Shown here in pieces: positions 43,339 to 51,909 of a stretch of 60,788 nucleotides of DNA. Position 1 is the first letter of the stretch. Every line of letters begins with the position of its first letter. The stretch is from NCBI GenBank assembly GCA_945883845.1, contig CAMCYI010000021.1, positions 1 through 60,788 of the forward strand. The letters run 5' to 3'. The translations under genes and the position numbers were made by a program. The notes under the pieces are model-generated. The model saw only the letters and a list, made by a program, of their open reading frames with translations. It searched no databases and was not told the origin of the DNA. Source of the stretch: Bacteriovorax stolpii (GTDB taxonomy: Bacteria; Bdellovibrionota; Bacteriovoracia; Bacteriovoracales; Bacteriovoracaceae).

Positions 43339-44745
43339 TTATTTGGTAACGAACAGGCGCAGACGCGCATGTAATGTGAGTAGTTCTGTTTCAGCGCGAA
43401 GGCGCGAAAGCTGGGCATCAGCATAGTCCTGCTCGAAAGTGAGGGACTGGAATGTGGTCGAGAGACCCTGGGCGAGACGATTTCGATCGTGCACAGTTTT
43501 CTGCTTCTGGGCTTCTTCAATCTTACGAGCGAGCTCTAGTCTCTCTTTTGCATCATTGAAACGGGCAAGTGTATCCGCCCACTCACGATCGACCTCAAAA
43601 GCTTTTCTCTTGTATCGCAGATCCGCAGCACGCGCCTCGAGAGCACGCCCTTCTTTGTTGTTCTTCAAAAGTTCCAGATCAAGGGGTGCCGTGAAGCGCA
43701 CACCGAGAGAATTGTTCGAATAAGCGTTCGAGTTCGCCTGACGATAGGCCGTGGACCACATGCCGTCCTTACCGTTGCTCGAGAGGGTGGCGAAGACTTC
43801 AAACTTTGGTTTAGAGAGTTCGAGAGCTGCTTCGGCCTGAGACCGTTCAGCAAGAGACTGAGACATGATCGCCTTAACATCAGCGCGTTGGTCACCTCTT
43901 TCAGGAATAGAGAGTTTATCAATTTCATTTTTTGTCGAGATACTCGTGAGCTCACTCTCCACAACGTCCCCTTCGACTCCGCGAAGATAATTGAACTGTC
44001 GTGATACTCTCCGAAGATCCTGCTCAGCTTGCTTCAACTGGAGATGACGAAAATCCACGTTGGCCAAGGCCTGGAGATAATCAATCTTATCTGTGAGCTG
44101 ACGATTAAATTTATTCTGGTTGGAGACGCGAATCTTATCTGCTCTCTCCACAGCCGCTTTCTGGATGTCGACGTTTGAGCGCGCCTGGAGAAGGTTCCAG
44201 TAGGCCACTCGTGCATCAGCTTCAAGGAGCCGGAGGGTAAACTCTTCACGAAATGAAAGGGCCTTCGCCGCTTCGACCTGAGCATTTTCCTGAGCGCGGG
44301 ACTCGTTCCCAAGCCAGTTTCTCCAGAGCGACTGAGAGAGTTTCAACTGAAACGTATCATCGTAGTAGTCATAGAATCGAACGAGCTGTTTGTTCACACC
44401 TTGAAGAACCGTCTTCTGCTGGAGATAGCCAAGAGACGCATCCAGACCGAAACGAAACTTCTGCGAGAGGCCTGCTTCATAACGATTCACTCTCGTCCCT
44501 GAACCCTGGAAAGCCGGAGCGGCCGTCAGCCTCTGGTCATCGACGTAGTCGCCGTTGAAATAAAGATTCGTCGCAAACGGAAGAGAGCCTTCACCGCTGC
44601 GAAGGAGTGCCCCACGAGAAGAAAGATCGGACGCCACCGCAGAATCGTTCTGACCCGTGACTTGCTTTACATATTCGCCCAGCGTGAGAGCGTGGGCATT
44701 CATGCACACAGCAGCCAACACCAAAAAAAGAACTCTACTTAACAT
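43339..44745 (-). CDS. TolC-family outer-membrane efflux protein
   Basis: 468 residues with a signal peptide (CMNAHA). It has the duplicated coiled-coil TolC pattern: FTLRLLEADARVAYWNLLQARSNVDIQKAAVERADKI in the first half and the matching ERLELARKIEEAQKQKTVHDRNRLAQGLSTTFQSLTFEQDYADAQLSRL near the end. It forms the outer-membrane channel for the RND pump encoded directly downstream. GGAGG lies 5 bases before the ATG. It overlaps the tetR stop by 11 bases and precedes the pump gene by 10. Confidence 0.9.
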   Translation of the reverse strand: MLSRVLFLVLAAVCMNAHALTLGEYVKQVTGQNDSAVASDLSSRGALLRSGEGSLPFATNLYFNGDYVDDQRLTAAPAFQGSGTRVNRYEAGLSQKFRFGLDASLGYLQQKTVLQGVNKQLVRFYDYYDDTFQLKLSQSLWRNWLGNESRAQENAQVEAAKALSFREEFTLRLLEADARVAYWNLLQARSNVDIQKAAVERADKIRVSNQNKFNRQLTDKIDYLQALANVDFRHLQLKQAEQDLRRVSRQFNYLRGVEGDVVESELTSISTKNEIDKLSIPERGDQRADVKAIMSQSLAERSQAEAALELSKPKFEVFATLSSNGKDGMWSTAYRQANSNAYSNNSLGVRFTAPLDLELLKNNKEGRALEARAADLRYKRKAFEVDREWADTLARFNDAKERLELARKIEEAQKQKTVHDRNRLAQGLSTTFQSLTFEQDYADAQLSRLRAETELLTLHARLRLFVTK

Positions 44746-45352
44746 ATATGCCTCCGCTCATAATGAGCATGATTTGATCTACGAGATATTTACGTGCAAT
44801 GGGATTTGAGATCACTCTGTCGTTACCGTGAAGACGTCGGACTTTTTCTTCAAAGAGAATCTGCGTGATAACCTGAGAGCACAGGATGTTATTCAGAGAG
44901 GCAGGATCCAGCGAAGAATTAAGGTAACCTTTTTCGATGCCATCTTTTAAGAATGCCTCAAGCATCTGAGGAATCTCAGACGTGAGACTTTGGATGACAT
45001 CCTGTACGACAGGAGAAGGATCAGTAAGTTCATGGGTGACGATTCTCACCACATCAGAATTTTCTACGAGGTGATCATAGAACTGCTTCAGGAAAAGCCC
45101 GAGCTTAGCTTCCATGTCCTCGCGATTTTTTGCAGGAGTTAAAATGCTTCGAAAATTCTCAAAATCCTTCTCCATCCCTTCAGAGATGCAACGTCGATAG
45201 AGCTCTTCCTTGCCCTTGAAGTGGTACGAGATCGCTGCCTGGTTGCAGTCAGCAGCTTCACAAATTTGTCGGACAGAGACACCTTTGAACCCGAACCGAC
45301 CGAAAAGTTTTCGGGCAACGGTGATCAAACATTCTTGCGTGGCCTTGGTCAT
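44735..45352 (-). CDS. TetR/AcrR-family transcriptional regulator
   Basis: 205 residues. The N-terminal helix-turn-helix is clear: LITVARKLFGRFGFKGVSVRQICEAADCNQAAISYHFKGKEELYRRCI. The rest is the all-helical ligand-binding and dimerisation part of the CerR/AefR type. It heads the tolC-RND operon and is presumably its local, autoregulating repressor. A palindrome overlaps its own -35 element. AAGGAACC precedes the ATG. Confidence 0.93.
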   Translation of the reverse strand: MTKATQECLITVARKLFGRFGFKGVSVRQICEAADCNQAAISYHFKGKEELYRRCISEGMEKDFENFRSILTPAKNREDMEAKLGLFLKQFYDHLVENSDVVRIVTHELTDPSPVVQDVIQSLTSEIPQMLEAFLKDGIEKGYLNSSLDPASLNNILCSQVITQILFEEKVRRLHGNDRVISNPIARKYLVDQIMLIMSGGIYVK

Positions 45353-45372
45353 AAGGTTCCTTATTTTTAAGG

Positions 45373-45409
45373 AGTATAGACCCGACCAAAATGAATATCA
45401 AACGTTTGT
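45373..45409 (-). promoter_or_regulatory. sigma-70 promoter with TetR-type operator for tetR-tolC-RND
   Basis: On the minus strand TTGATA (plus 45396-45401) and TATACT (plus 45373-45378) are exactly 17 bases apart, an excellent promoter. The -35 is part of ACAAACGTTTGATA (45396-45409), a palindromic site with CAAACGTTTG core identical to the one at 205-218. Overlap with the -35 fits repression by the TetR protein. Confidence 0.7.
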
Positions 45410-45437
45410 TTAAAAATTTTAACTAACTGTTTCAAAT

Positions 45438-45450
45438 AAATGTTTGATAC
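45438..45450 (+). promoter_or_regulatory. Second operator-like element upstream of tetR
   Basis: AAATGTTTGATAC differs at one base from AAACGTTTGATAC at 207-219. With the first site it makes an inverted arrangement TATCAAAC...GTTTGATA across the tetR upstream region, as expected for two dimer sites. Confidence 0.45.
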
Positions 45451-45480
45451 ATAAAGCGATTAAATTCAGATGTTTAAGCA

Positions 45481-45505
45481 AAAAAAAGGCCCTTTCGGGC
45501 CCTTT
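45481..45505 (-). terminator. Intrinsic terminator of the decayed gene
   Basis: GGCCC (45488-45492) pairs with GGGCC (45497-45501), extended by AAAG/CTTT with a bulge, around TTTC. On the minus strand seven T follow. It lies directly downstream of the gene remnant at 45528-45848. Confidence 0.75.
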
Positions 45506-45527
45506 AAATCTTAAGAATTCGAAGAAA

Positions 45528-45848
45528 TTAGTGGCAAACCGTTTCTGAAACCACTTTATCAAACTGCGGGCACAAACCTTGATGAGTAACCGGCTTCCAG
45601 GTCAAATGAGATTCAATCACACAGTTATTTGAAAGAACCACATTGATGGTTTGCTCGAATTGAATCGATTCAATGGCCACGAAGAAGTCTGTGTTTCTTT
45701 GAGCTGCAATCTCTTTTTTAAAGGCATCGGACTCGAGAACGCGCTGAAGTTCTGAAGTGTCTGAGAGATGCTAAGTGCCTTTAAAAACAATTCTCCTCAT
45801 GAACTGACAGGCATCTCTTGTTGTAATTTCTACATCGCATCTATGAAC
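45528..45848 (-). pseudogene. Decayed gene for a probable Cys-containing secreted protein
   Basis: The 548 bases between tetR and the next gene hold no intact gene. One minus-strand frame reads like protein for about 105 codons: CDVEITTRDACQFMRRIVF, then an in-frame TAG (45771-45773), then about 80 codons including ESDAFKKEIAAQRNTDFF, FEQTINVVLSNNCVIESH and a natural end at TAA (45528-45530) before a good terminator. A TGA lies just upstream (45849-45851). The part after the TAG has no early start codon. I read this as the 3' part of a secreted-protein gene broken by nonsense changes. No parent family is recognised, and a recoded stop is a less likely alternative. Confidence 0.65.
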
Positions 45849-45900
45849 TCATTCAGAATTCACGTATTAATGGGAAAATTTTAAAATATTGGAGTTTACC

Positions 45901-46506
45901 TTGAAATCACTTATCGTGCTCATTTCTCTTATGGCAACTTCCTTGGCCTTTGCAGGTGAAGTCAATGAACCAACTTATGTCGGTCATATTTCTTGTGCTC
46001 TCGAAAACTCAAAAGACAATTCATTCTCAATGTCCTATGCACCATTGCGAACGAACGGACAGTACGTTCAGGCGGAAGTAAAAGCCGAGCTCAAGGGATA
46101 CACATGTTGGGGTTTAGGTTTTTATAATGACCAGGCCAATGTTGCGGGAATGAATGAAACAAAAGTAACTTTCCCGTCTGGTCAGAAAATGTCCCAGATG
46201 GTTTTAAATTCTTATGCAAGCCGAATGGTCTTAGACGATAAAATGACTTGTTCATGCCAGGTTCAGATTGTAGCTGACCAGCATCCACGAATGACAGAAT
46301 ACTGTCGTTCGGCAGCTGAGGGTTCTGTTCCTGGAGCAAAAGGTAGCAAAATCTTAAGTACCAAAATTACAGGTTCAAACCTTCATACTGAGACCTACGA
46401 AGTAAGAGCAAAAACATCTACTGCGAAGACATATTTTAAAGTTGTCGTTTCCGGGAAACCTTTTGGGAAATGTAGCTTGAAGTCTTTAACTGAAATTAAA
46501 AAGTAA
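45901..46506 (+). CDS. Secreted protein of unknown function with TTG start
   Basis: 201 residues. GGAG at 45891-45894 lies 6 bases before TTG at 45901, which opens a good signal peptide (KSLIVLISLMATSLAFA). An earlier in-frame TTG at 45889 overlaps the ribosome site, so 45901 is preferred. The mature protein has about six Cys (GHISCALE, YTCWGLGF, MTCSCQVQ, EYCRSAAEG, FGKCSLKS) and a beta-rich look. I recognise no family. It has its own terminator. Confidence 0.75.
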   Translation: MKSLIVLISLMATSLAFAGEVNEPTYVGHISCALENSKDNSFSMSYAPLRTNGQYVQAEVKAELKGYTCWGLGFYNDQANVAGMNETKVTFPSGQKMSQMVLNSYASRMVLDDKMTCSCQVQIVADQHPRMTEYCRSAAEGSVPGAKGSKILSTKITGSNLHTETYEVRAKTSTAKTYFKVVVSGKPFGKCSLKSLTEIKK

Positions 46507-46532
46507 TGATTAAAAATCAGCTTCTCTTTTGT

Positions 46533-46563
46533 AAGCCTCGGTCAAACAGCCGGGGCTTTTTTT
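46533..46563 (+). terminator. Intrinsic terminator
   Basis: AAGCC-T-CGG (46533-46541) pairs with CCG-G-GGCTT (46550-46558) and is followed by seven T. It ends the secreted-protein gene at 45901. Confidence 0.82.
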
Positions 46564-46622
46564 ATTTCTAAAATGTCCCATGCTTGTCGTAAGTTTGAAA
46601 TAGATCCGAGCTAGACTACCAA

Positions 46623-46763
46623 TTAATCACGCGGCCATCCCAGTTCAGAAAACTCCCGGTTTGACAGAAAGGCGTAAGGGTCTGTGTGGTTGTAGAATTC
46701 TCGGCTAGCAAAGCCCATGAGGAGAACATTTTTGATATTTTTCAACTCACGCTTTTCTGTGTC
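46623..46763 (-). pseudogene. Short protein-like frame after the SDR stop codon, possible remnant
   Basis: Directly after the SDR stop (TAG at 46764-46766) the same minus-strand frame stays open for 46 codons to a TAA at 46623-46625. It reads like real protein: NVLLMGFASREFYNH then TDPYAFLSNREFSELGWPRD. An ATG at 46718 would give 31 residues, but no ribosome site precedes it. It may be the remnant of a separate gene, a very small gene, or a former tail of the SDR protein. I do not recognise it. Confidence 0.35.
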
Positions 46764-47660
46764 CTACGCTTCTTTGACAAATTTTTTAAGTAAGAGTTGA
46801 AGTTCTTGCGCCTGCTTTGAGCTTTTTTTTGTGAACCCAAGCAAGTGAGGGCTAACCTTCTTGCGATCAAAGTAGAGCTCACCGGATTGAATTTCATCAG
46901 TGGTCCCCAATAGCCATAAAATCGTGTCTGCTCCCTGCATAGGCGAGCGTAGACGACCTTTCATGAATCGCGAGAACGCAGGCATAGCATCGGCCACACC
47001 GGGAGTAGCTGCCCAGCCCGGGTGCATGGCCGTAACTATTTGATCGGGAAATTCTTGTCTAAAGAAAGGAAGGAGTGTGACTTGTGCTCGTTTGACGTTC
47101 GCGTAGTTATCGATCTTATCGTAGCGAGAGTTTTTAAAGATCGTCTGCGTATCAAGGGCCTTGAGGTACATACCCCCGCTTGTGACCCACACGATCCTAG
47201 CACCTTTTTTTAATTTCCCCTGACTCAATAATTTGTGGGCCAGAATGTAGTGACCAAAAAGTTGAGAGGCAAATTGCTGCTCGATACCCTTGCTATTTAC
47301 TTGAAAACTTTCGGGCATGCCCCCAGCATTAAGAACTAAATAGTCAAGTTCCTGGATCTCACCAATGAGGTCATCGAATCCTGACCATTCACTCATATCC
47401 ATTTTTATAAATTGAAACTGAGAGTGTTTTTCTCTGGTCACTTCACCTTTTTGAGAGTTTCGTCCTGTCACCGTTACATCAACACCCTGCTGAACGAGTT
47501 CGATCGCCGCAGCTTCTCCAATACCGGAAGTGCCGCCAGTGATTAAGGCCTTGGAGCCTTTTTTAAAATGGTAGGGTTCATGAAAGTCTTTCTCGTGCCG
47601 AAGATAACCCGATCTATCGAAGCTCCAAAAAATACTGGCGTCTAAGAATTTATTCAACAT
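46764..47660 (-). CDS. Short-chain dehydrogenase/reductase
   Basis: 298 residues from the ATG at 47660; a TTG six codons earlier is possible. The Rossmann motif is ALITGGTSGIGEAAA near residue 39, followed by LVLNAGG, the catalytic Ser in VWVTSGGMY and the YxxxK pair in DNYANVKRAQ. A C-terminal segment HPGWAATPGV follows. The length and N-terminal extension resemble DHRS12-like SDR proteins. The substrate is unknown. It appears to be a single gene, and the frame stays protein-like past its stop. Confidence 0.88.
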   Translation of the reverse strand: MLNKFLDASIFWSFDRSGYLRHEKDFHEPYHFKKGSKALITGGTSGIGEAAAIELVQQGVDVTVTGRNSQKGEVTREKHSQFQFIKMDMSEWSGFDDLIGEIQELDYLVLNAGGMPESFQVNSKGIEQQFASQLFGHYILAHKLLSQGKLKKGARIVWVTSGGMYLKALDTQTIFKNSRYDKIDNYANVKRAQVTLLPFFRQEFPDQIVTAMHPGWAATPGVADAMPAFSRFMKGRLRSPMQGADTILWLLGTTDEIQSGELYFDRKKVSPHLLGFTKKSSKQAQELQLLLKKFVKEA

Positions 47661-47885
47661 TGAAGATTTATAGCTCAATACTTATCTTTAGGCTCCCATT
47701 ACCTGAGCAAAAAGACCGGCTGTTCCCCTCTACAGCCTAACCCTCTATTCTTACGTCAGCTTCTCTCCATCTATCAATCCAACCAGTATACAAAAACTAC
47801 CGGTCTTAAATTTTAAGTCATAGACCCCATCTGTAATTCCGAAGAACCCCATATATCTAATTTTCTCATGGATGCGAGAATTACT

Positions 47886-49988
47886 ATGAGCAGTCCTAAA
47901 ATCAAGTACAGACCAGATATCGACGGACTTCGGGCCATTGCTATCTCTATTGTCGTACTTTATCACGCGCATCTCGGTCCCTTCCAGGGTGGTTTTATCG
48001 GCGTCGATGTGTTCTTCGTGCTCTCAGGTTTTCTCATCACTCAACTTCTTTCTCAAGAACTCACAGATACCGGCACTATCAACTTCTGGAACTTCTACGC
48101 TCGTCGAGTGATCCGACTTTTTCCTGCGATGGTTGTCACGACTCTCGTGACGATTCTTGTTTGGACTTTTTTCTATCTCGGTGTTGCCGACGATACATGG
48201 CTCTTCATAAAATCTGTGATCACGGGTCAGGTCGGTTTCGCCAACATGCTCTTCTACAAATCGACCCAGGGATATTTTCATAGCTCAAGCGACGAGATGC
48301 CTTTCCTTCACTACTGGTCACTCTCGGTGGAAGAACAGTTCTATCTTTTCTGGCCATTGATGATGTGGTTCTCAGGGAAAAAACTTATTGATCTCAAAAT
48401 CTCAAAAAATCCGAAGAGACTCATTATCATCAGCCTCGTCAGTATTATTCTTATTTCTTTTGTAGGAACGCTCTACTTCACTTCTAAAGGTAACATCCGC
48501 ACACCGTTCTATCTCATGCCTCTGAGAGCGTGGGAGTTGGGATTCGGAGCGATTCTCGTTTTCGTCCTTCCGCACCTAAAAATGTCTTCGGCCTGGTTGA
48601 GAACAATTTTTTCAATCATAGGCATCAGCTTTATCTTATATGCTGCTATTGCATTCGACTCTACGACCATCTTTCCGGGACTCAATGCTCTACTCCCAAC
48701 GATCGGTACAGTTTTACTAATCATCGCGGGAGCAAATATTTCAGAAGCAAAAGAAGGCGGGTTCATCACTCAAGCTCTTTCTGCAAAACCCATGGTCAGC
48801 GTCGGTCAACTTTCCTATAGCTGGTACTTATGGCACTGGCCTTTCCTTGCCTTCTCTAAAATTAGCTATCACGGGGCCAATGCTCCTCTCTCGGTACGAA
48901 TTACGATCGTCGCAATCTCCATCGTCTTTGCATGGCTGAGTTTACACTACATTGAGAACCCTTTCAGAAACGGATCATGGATTAAAAAAATTGGTGGAAG
49001 AAAAGTTGTCTTCAACGGCATCACAACGAGTGCTGTTGTCATCACGGCCGCATTTGTCCCATTTGTTGTTGAAAAACAATTTGTCCTTCCCAATTGGCAA
49101 GAAGAAATACGGCAAACGACAGAACGATCAGGGTTCGATGCTAAGTGTGCCGACCAACCAGGCAAGCTCGGAACCCCGGACTGTCTCGTGAGTAACAAAG
49201 GCAGAGGAATTGCGAGCGAAACAACTCAAAAAGTTCTTTTTGTATGGGGAGACTCACACTCCGTTTCCCTCTTTCCGATGATCGAAGACTATGTTCAACA
49301 ACAAGCTTCAGAAAACAAAATTGATTCCTACCTCTTTTCCAATTTCGGCATCCCTCCTTTCGCAAAAGTAGGAGGATTGCAAGTCAAAAGTCCGAAGGAC
49401 CATGAATACTCCATTGGAAGGAACAGTGCTGCTCTTGAAAGCATGAAAACAAAAATTTCTGAAAATCCCCAGGCGGAGTATTCAGTCTTCTACGCTTTCA
49501 GGATAATGACTTATCTTGGAAAACCAGGCATCTCTCATTACTCAACGCCTTTCTATCTTGAGCCTCAGAAGAATGAAGAAGCCACTCAGAAGATGTTCGA
49601 GAAGGCCTTCAGAACGACGATGAGCAAATTGAAGAGTATCGGAATCAAAAAAATTCTTGTCATGCTCCCTTACCCGGAATTTCCTGCGAAGTCTCTTCGC
49701 TGCCTACAACTCTCTCCTGAAGAATGTTTCGTCACCAGGAAACAATTTCTCGACTACTCTCATCGTGTCAGGGTTTTCCTACAAACCGTGGCCAGTGAAG
49801 ATTCTTCAATCAAGTTACTTGATCCTGTTGAGAAGCTTTGTGATGAGAAAAAATGCGATCAGATGATGATGATTAATGGTAAGAAGATCATCGCAACGTT
49901 CGACGATAATCACAAGAGTGTGGAAGCTGCGCGATATCTAGCGAGTCAAAGTAAGTCTGAACTTGATTGGGTTACCTCTTCAAAATGA
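47886..49988 (+). CDS. Acyltransferase-3 membrane protein fused to an SGNH domain (OafA/YrhL-like)
   Basis: About 700 residues. The N-terminal half is an acyltransferase-3 module of ten or so spans, opening YRPDIDGLRAIAISIVVLYHAH and with GVDVFFVLSGFLIT and SLSVEEQFYLFWPL. From about residue 400 a periplasmic SGNH hydrolase-like domain follows: FVWGDSHSVSLFP carries the Ser block, and a late DDNHKS the Asp-x-x-His. Such proteins move acyl, often acetyl, groups onto O-antigen, peptidoglycan or other surface glycans. An ATG at 47868 is an alternative start; neither has a clear ribosome site. It stands alone. Confidence 0.9.
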   Translation: MSSPKIKYRPDIDGLRAIAISIVVLYHAHLGPFQGGFIGVDVFFVLSGFLITQLLSQELTDTGTINFWNFYARRVIRLFPAMVVTTLVTILVWTFFYLGVADDTWLFIKSVITGQVGFANMLFYKSTQGYFHSSSDEMPFLHYWSLSVEEQFYLFWPLMMWFSGKKLIDLKISKNPKRLIIISLVSIILISFVGTLYFTSKGNIRTPFYLMPLRAWELGFGAILVFVLPHLKMSSAWLRTIFSIIGISFILYAAIAFDSTTIFPGLNALLPTIGTVLLIIAGANISEAKEGGFITQALSAKPMVSVGQLSYSWYLWHWPFLAFSKISYHGANAPLSVRITIVAISIVFAWLSLHYIENPFRNGSWIKKIGGRKVVFNGITTSAVVITAAFVPFVVEKQFVLPNWQEEIRQTTERSGFDAKCADQPGKLGTPDCLVSNKGRGIASETTQKVLFVWGDSHSVSLFPMIEDYVQQQASENKIDSYLFSNFGIPPFAKVGGLQVKSPKDHEYSIGRNSAALESMKTKISENPQAEYSVFYAFRIMTYLGKPGISHYSTPFYLEPQKNEEATQKMFEKAFRTTMSKLKSIGIKKILVMLPYPEFPAKSLRCLQLSPEECFVTRKQFLDYSHRVRVFLQTVASEDSSIKLLDPVEKLCDEKKCDQMMMINGKKIIATFDDNHKSVEAARYLASQSKSELDWVTSSK

Positions 49989-50181
49989 AATGCTGAATTT
50001 AAAGCTTACTCTCACCGTGGAGAGAGGGCATCCTCACCTAAACCAGAACAGATGCGCCCCCGATGAGTTCTCCATCCAGTGGTGGGGAATGAATATTCCC
50101 ACCTTGTCCGCATTTTAAAGTATAGCAACTTTGCTGAAACAATCTATGTCGAAATGGATTCGAGTTCACAGCATAAAAAAG

Positions 50182-50204
50182 AAGGCCGGGATGAACCCGG
50201 CCTT
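50182..50204 (-). terminator. Intrinsic terminator of gltA
   Basis: AAGGCCGGG (50182-50190) pairs perfectly with CCCGGCCTT (50196-50204) around ATGAA. On the minus strand it is followed by C then six T. Confidence 0.85.
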
Positions 50205-50232
50205 TCAAGAAAACTAAAATTTTAATTCGATC

Positions 50233-51534
50233 TTACTTACGATCTTTAATCGCCACATAATGATTATGCGTATCCCCAGTATAAATCTGTCTCGGACGAC
50301 AAATCTTAAACCCAGGCTGCTCAACCATCTCTTTCCACTGCGCCATCCACCCTGGCAGACGTCCCATGGCGAACATCACTGTGAACATGTTCGTTGGAAT
50401 GCCGAGTGCGCGGTAGATGATCCCTGAGTAGAAATCAACGTTCGGGTAAAGCTTACGGGCAACGAAGTACTCATCTTTAAGAGCAACAGCTTCAAGGCCT
50501 TTCGCGATATCAAGAAGTGGATCTTGAACACCAAGAGTCTGAAGAACTGAATCACACGCAACTTTGATGATCTTCGCACGTGGATCGAAGTTTTTATAAA
50601 CGCGGTGACCGAAACCCATGAGGCGTGAGCCGGAGTTTTTGTCTTTTACTTCAGCGAGGAAAGCTTCGTAGCCTTTGCCTGAATCTTTGATCTCCTGGAG
50701 CATTTCGAGTACGGCCTGGTTTGCCCCTCCGTGGAGCGGGCCCCAGAGAGCGTCGACACCAGCAGAGATTGTGGCGAAGATGTTGGCTTTTGATGAGCCC
50801 ACCATACGTACTGATGAAGTTGAACAGTTTTGTTCGTGATCAACATGGAGGATAAGAAGAACGTCGAGAGCTTTCGCCACTTCTTTCTTCACGTTTTTAT
50901 CACCAGTCATCATGTAGACAAAATCAGAGCAATAATCGAGTGACTTGTCTGACTTGATAAAATCTTTTCCTTGCGAGTGACGGTAAGCGTACGCCGCCAT
51001 CACTTTGATCTGGCCCATGAGCTGGGCGATCGCTGTATCTTTCTGATCTTTGTTCAGATCCTGTGTGCAGAGATCTTCATTCCACGCAGAAAGAGAAACT
51101 AAGTTTGCAGAAAGAACGGCCATTGGGTGAGCGGTCTTCGGGAAACATTTAATCTGTTGTTTGATGCCTTCAGGAATATCATCGAATGAAGCAATTCTCT
51201 GAACGAATGCTTTGTACTCTGATTCACTTGGAAGTTTTCCGTAGAACACGAGGTATGATGATTCGAGGAAAGAAGATTTTTCAGCGATCTCTTCGATCGG
51301 GTAGCCACGGTACTTGAGAATCCCAAGCTCACCGTCGAGGAATGTGATCGCAGACGTACAGGCACCTGTGTCCATGTAACCGGAATCGAGAGTTACGTAA
51401 CCAGTTTCAGCGCGAAGCTTAGTAACATCAATCGCCTTCTCACCTTCTGATCCAATGAAGATCGGAAGATCGATGTCTTTATCATCGAGTCTGAGTTTTG
51501 CTGACGACGGGCCGAGTTTTTGTGCTGCTGACAT
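50233..51534 (-). CDS. gltA: Citrate synthase
   Basis: 433 residues from the ATG at 51534, with AGGAG 7 bases upstream; the frame opens far earlier but without a ribosome site. The length matches the long, NADH-sensitive type found in many Gram-negatives. Conserved active-site segments are GPLHGGANQAVLEML, LMGFGHRVYKNFDPRA with catalytic His, and VDFYSGIIYRALGIP with the Asp. HVDHEQNCSTSSVRMVGSS is also typical. It condenses acetyl-CoA with oxaloacetate at the entry of the TCA cycle. A good sigma-70 promoter lies about 65 bases upstream. Confidence 0.97.
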   Translation of the reverse strand: MSAAQKLGPSSAKLRLDDKDIDLPIFIGSEGEKAIDVTKLRAETGYVTLDSGYMDTGACTSAITFLDGELGILKYRGYPIEEIAEKSSFLESSYLVFYGKLPSESEYKAFVQRIASFDDIPEGIKQQIKCFPKTAHPMAVLSANLVSLSAWNEDLCTQDLNKDQKDTAIAQLMGQIKVMAAYAYRHSQGKDFIKSDKSLDYCSDFVYMMTGDKNVKKEVAKALDVLLILHVDHEQNCSTSSVRMVGSSKANIFATISAGVDALWGPLHGGANQAVLEMLQEIKDSGKGYEAFLAEVKDKNSGSRLMGFGHRVYKNFDPRAKIIKVACDSVLQTLGVQDPLLDIAKGLEAVALKDEYFVARKLYPNVDFYSGIIYRALGIPTNMFTVMFAMGRLPGWMAQWKEMVEQPGFKICRPRQIYTGDTHNHYVAIKDRK

Positions 51535-51598
51535 TTGAAGACTCCTCTTAATATCTAAGACTTTTAAATTTATTGGATTTGGAAACAATTGTGACGTC

Positions 51599-51627
51599 AT
51601 TTTAGTTAAGTACGTCTCAGCTGTCGA
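51599..51627 (-). promoter_or_regulatory. sigma-70 promoter of gltA
   Basis: On the minus strand TCGACA and TAAAAT, each one base from consensus, are separated by exactly 17 bases, about 65 bases upstream of the gltA ATG. Confidence 0.65.
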
Positions 51628-51840
51628 AATCTCTTTTGTACGACACCCATCGGAAAGTGGGGCCAAAAAGTTGAGTCTTGTTCTTGTTTTGTAGGGCCAA
51701 AAAGATATCTCTGGTGACAAAAAGACTCCAGCAAAGTTGGGTATTTTTTTCAGATTAATGCGAAATCTCACAGTTGATCAAATGCGTCTAGTGTTTAATA
51801 TCTCTACATTTGTCATATTTTTAGGCGCAATTTCTTACTC

Positions 51841-51857
51841 TTGGCATTTCAATTGCT
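51841..51857 (+). promoter_or_regulatory. Candidate sigma-54-type promoter
   Basis: TTGGCATTTCAATTGCT matches the sigma-54 form (TGGCA, then TTGCT, with GG-N10-GC spacing) closely. It lies 53 bases before the ATG of the DRRD-repeat protein. Confidence 0.55.
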
Positions 51858-51909
51858 CTCTTAGTTTTCAAAATTCAAACAAGACGTTTGGGTCAAATAA
51901 GGAGAAAGC

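Larger units (their letters stand above)
51535..51909. other. Gene-free region between gltA and the DRRD protein
   Basis: This 375-base stretch between divergent genes holds the gltA promoter (51599-51627), two copies of GGGCCAAAAAG (near 51660 and 51697), and a sigma-54-like site (51841-51857). The gltA frame runs into it without coding character. I see no gene here. Confidence 0.6.

Noticed and set aside
50090..50130. GGTGGGGAAT...CCCACC hairpin after the acyltransferase gene
   Set aside because: Imperfect stem and no T tract; not strong enough to call a terminator or RNA.
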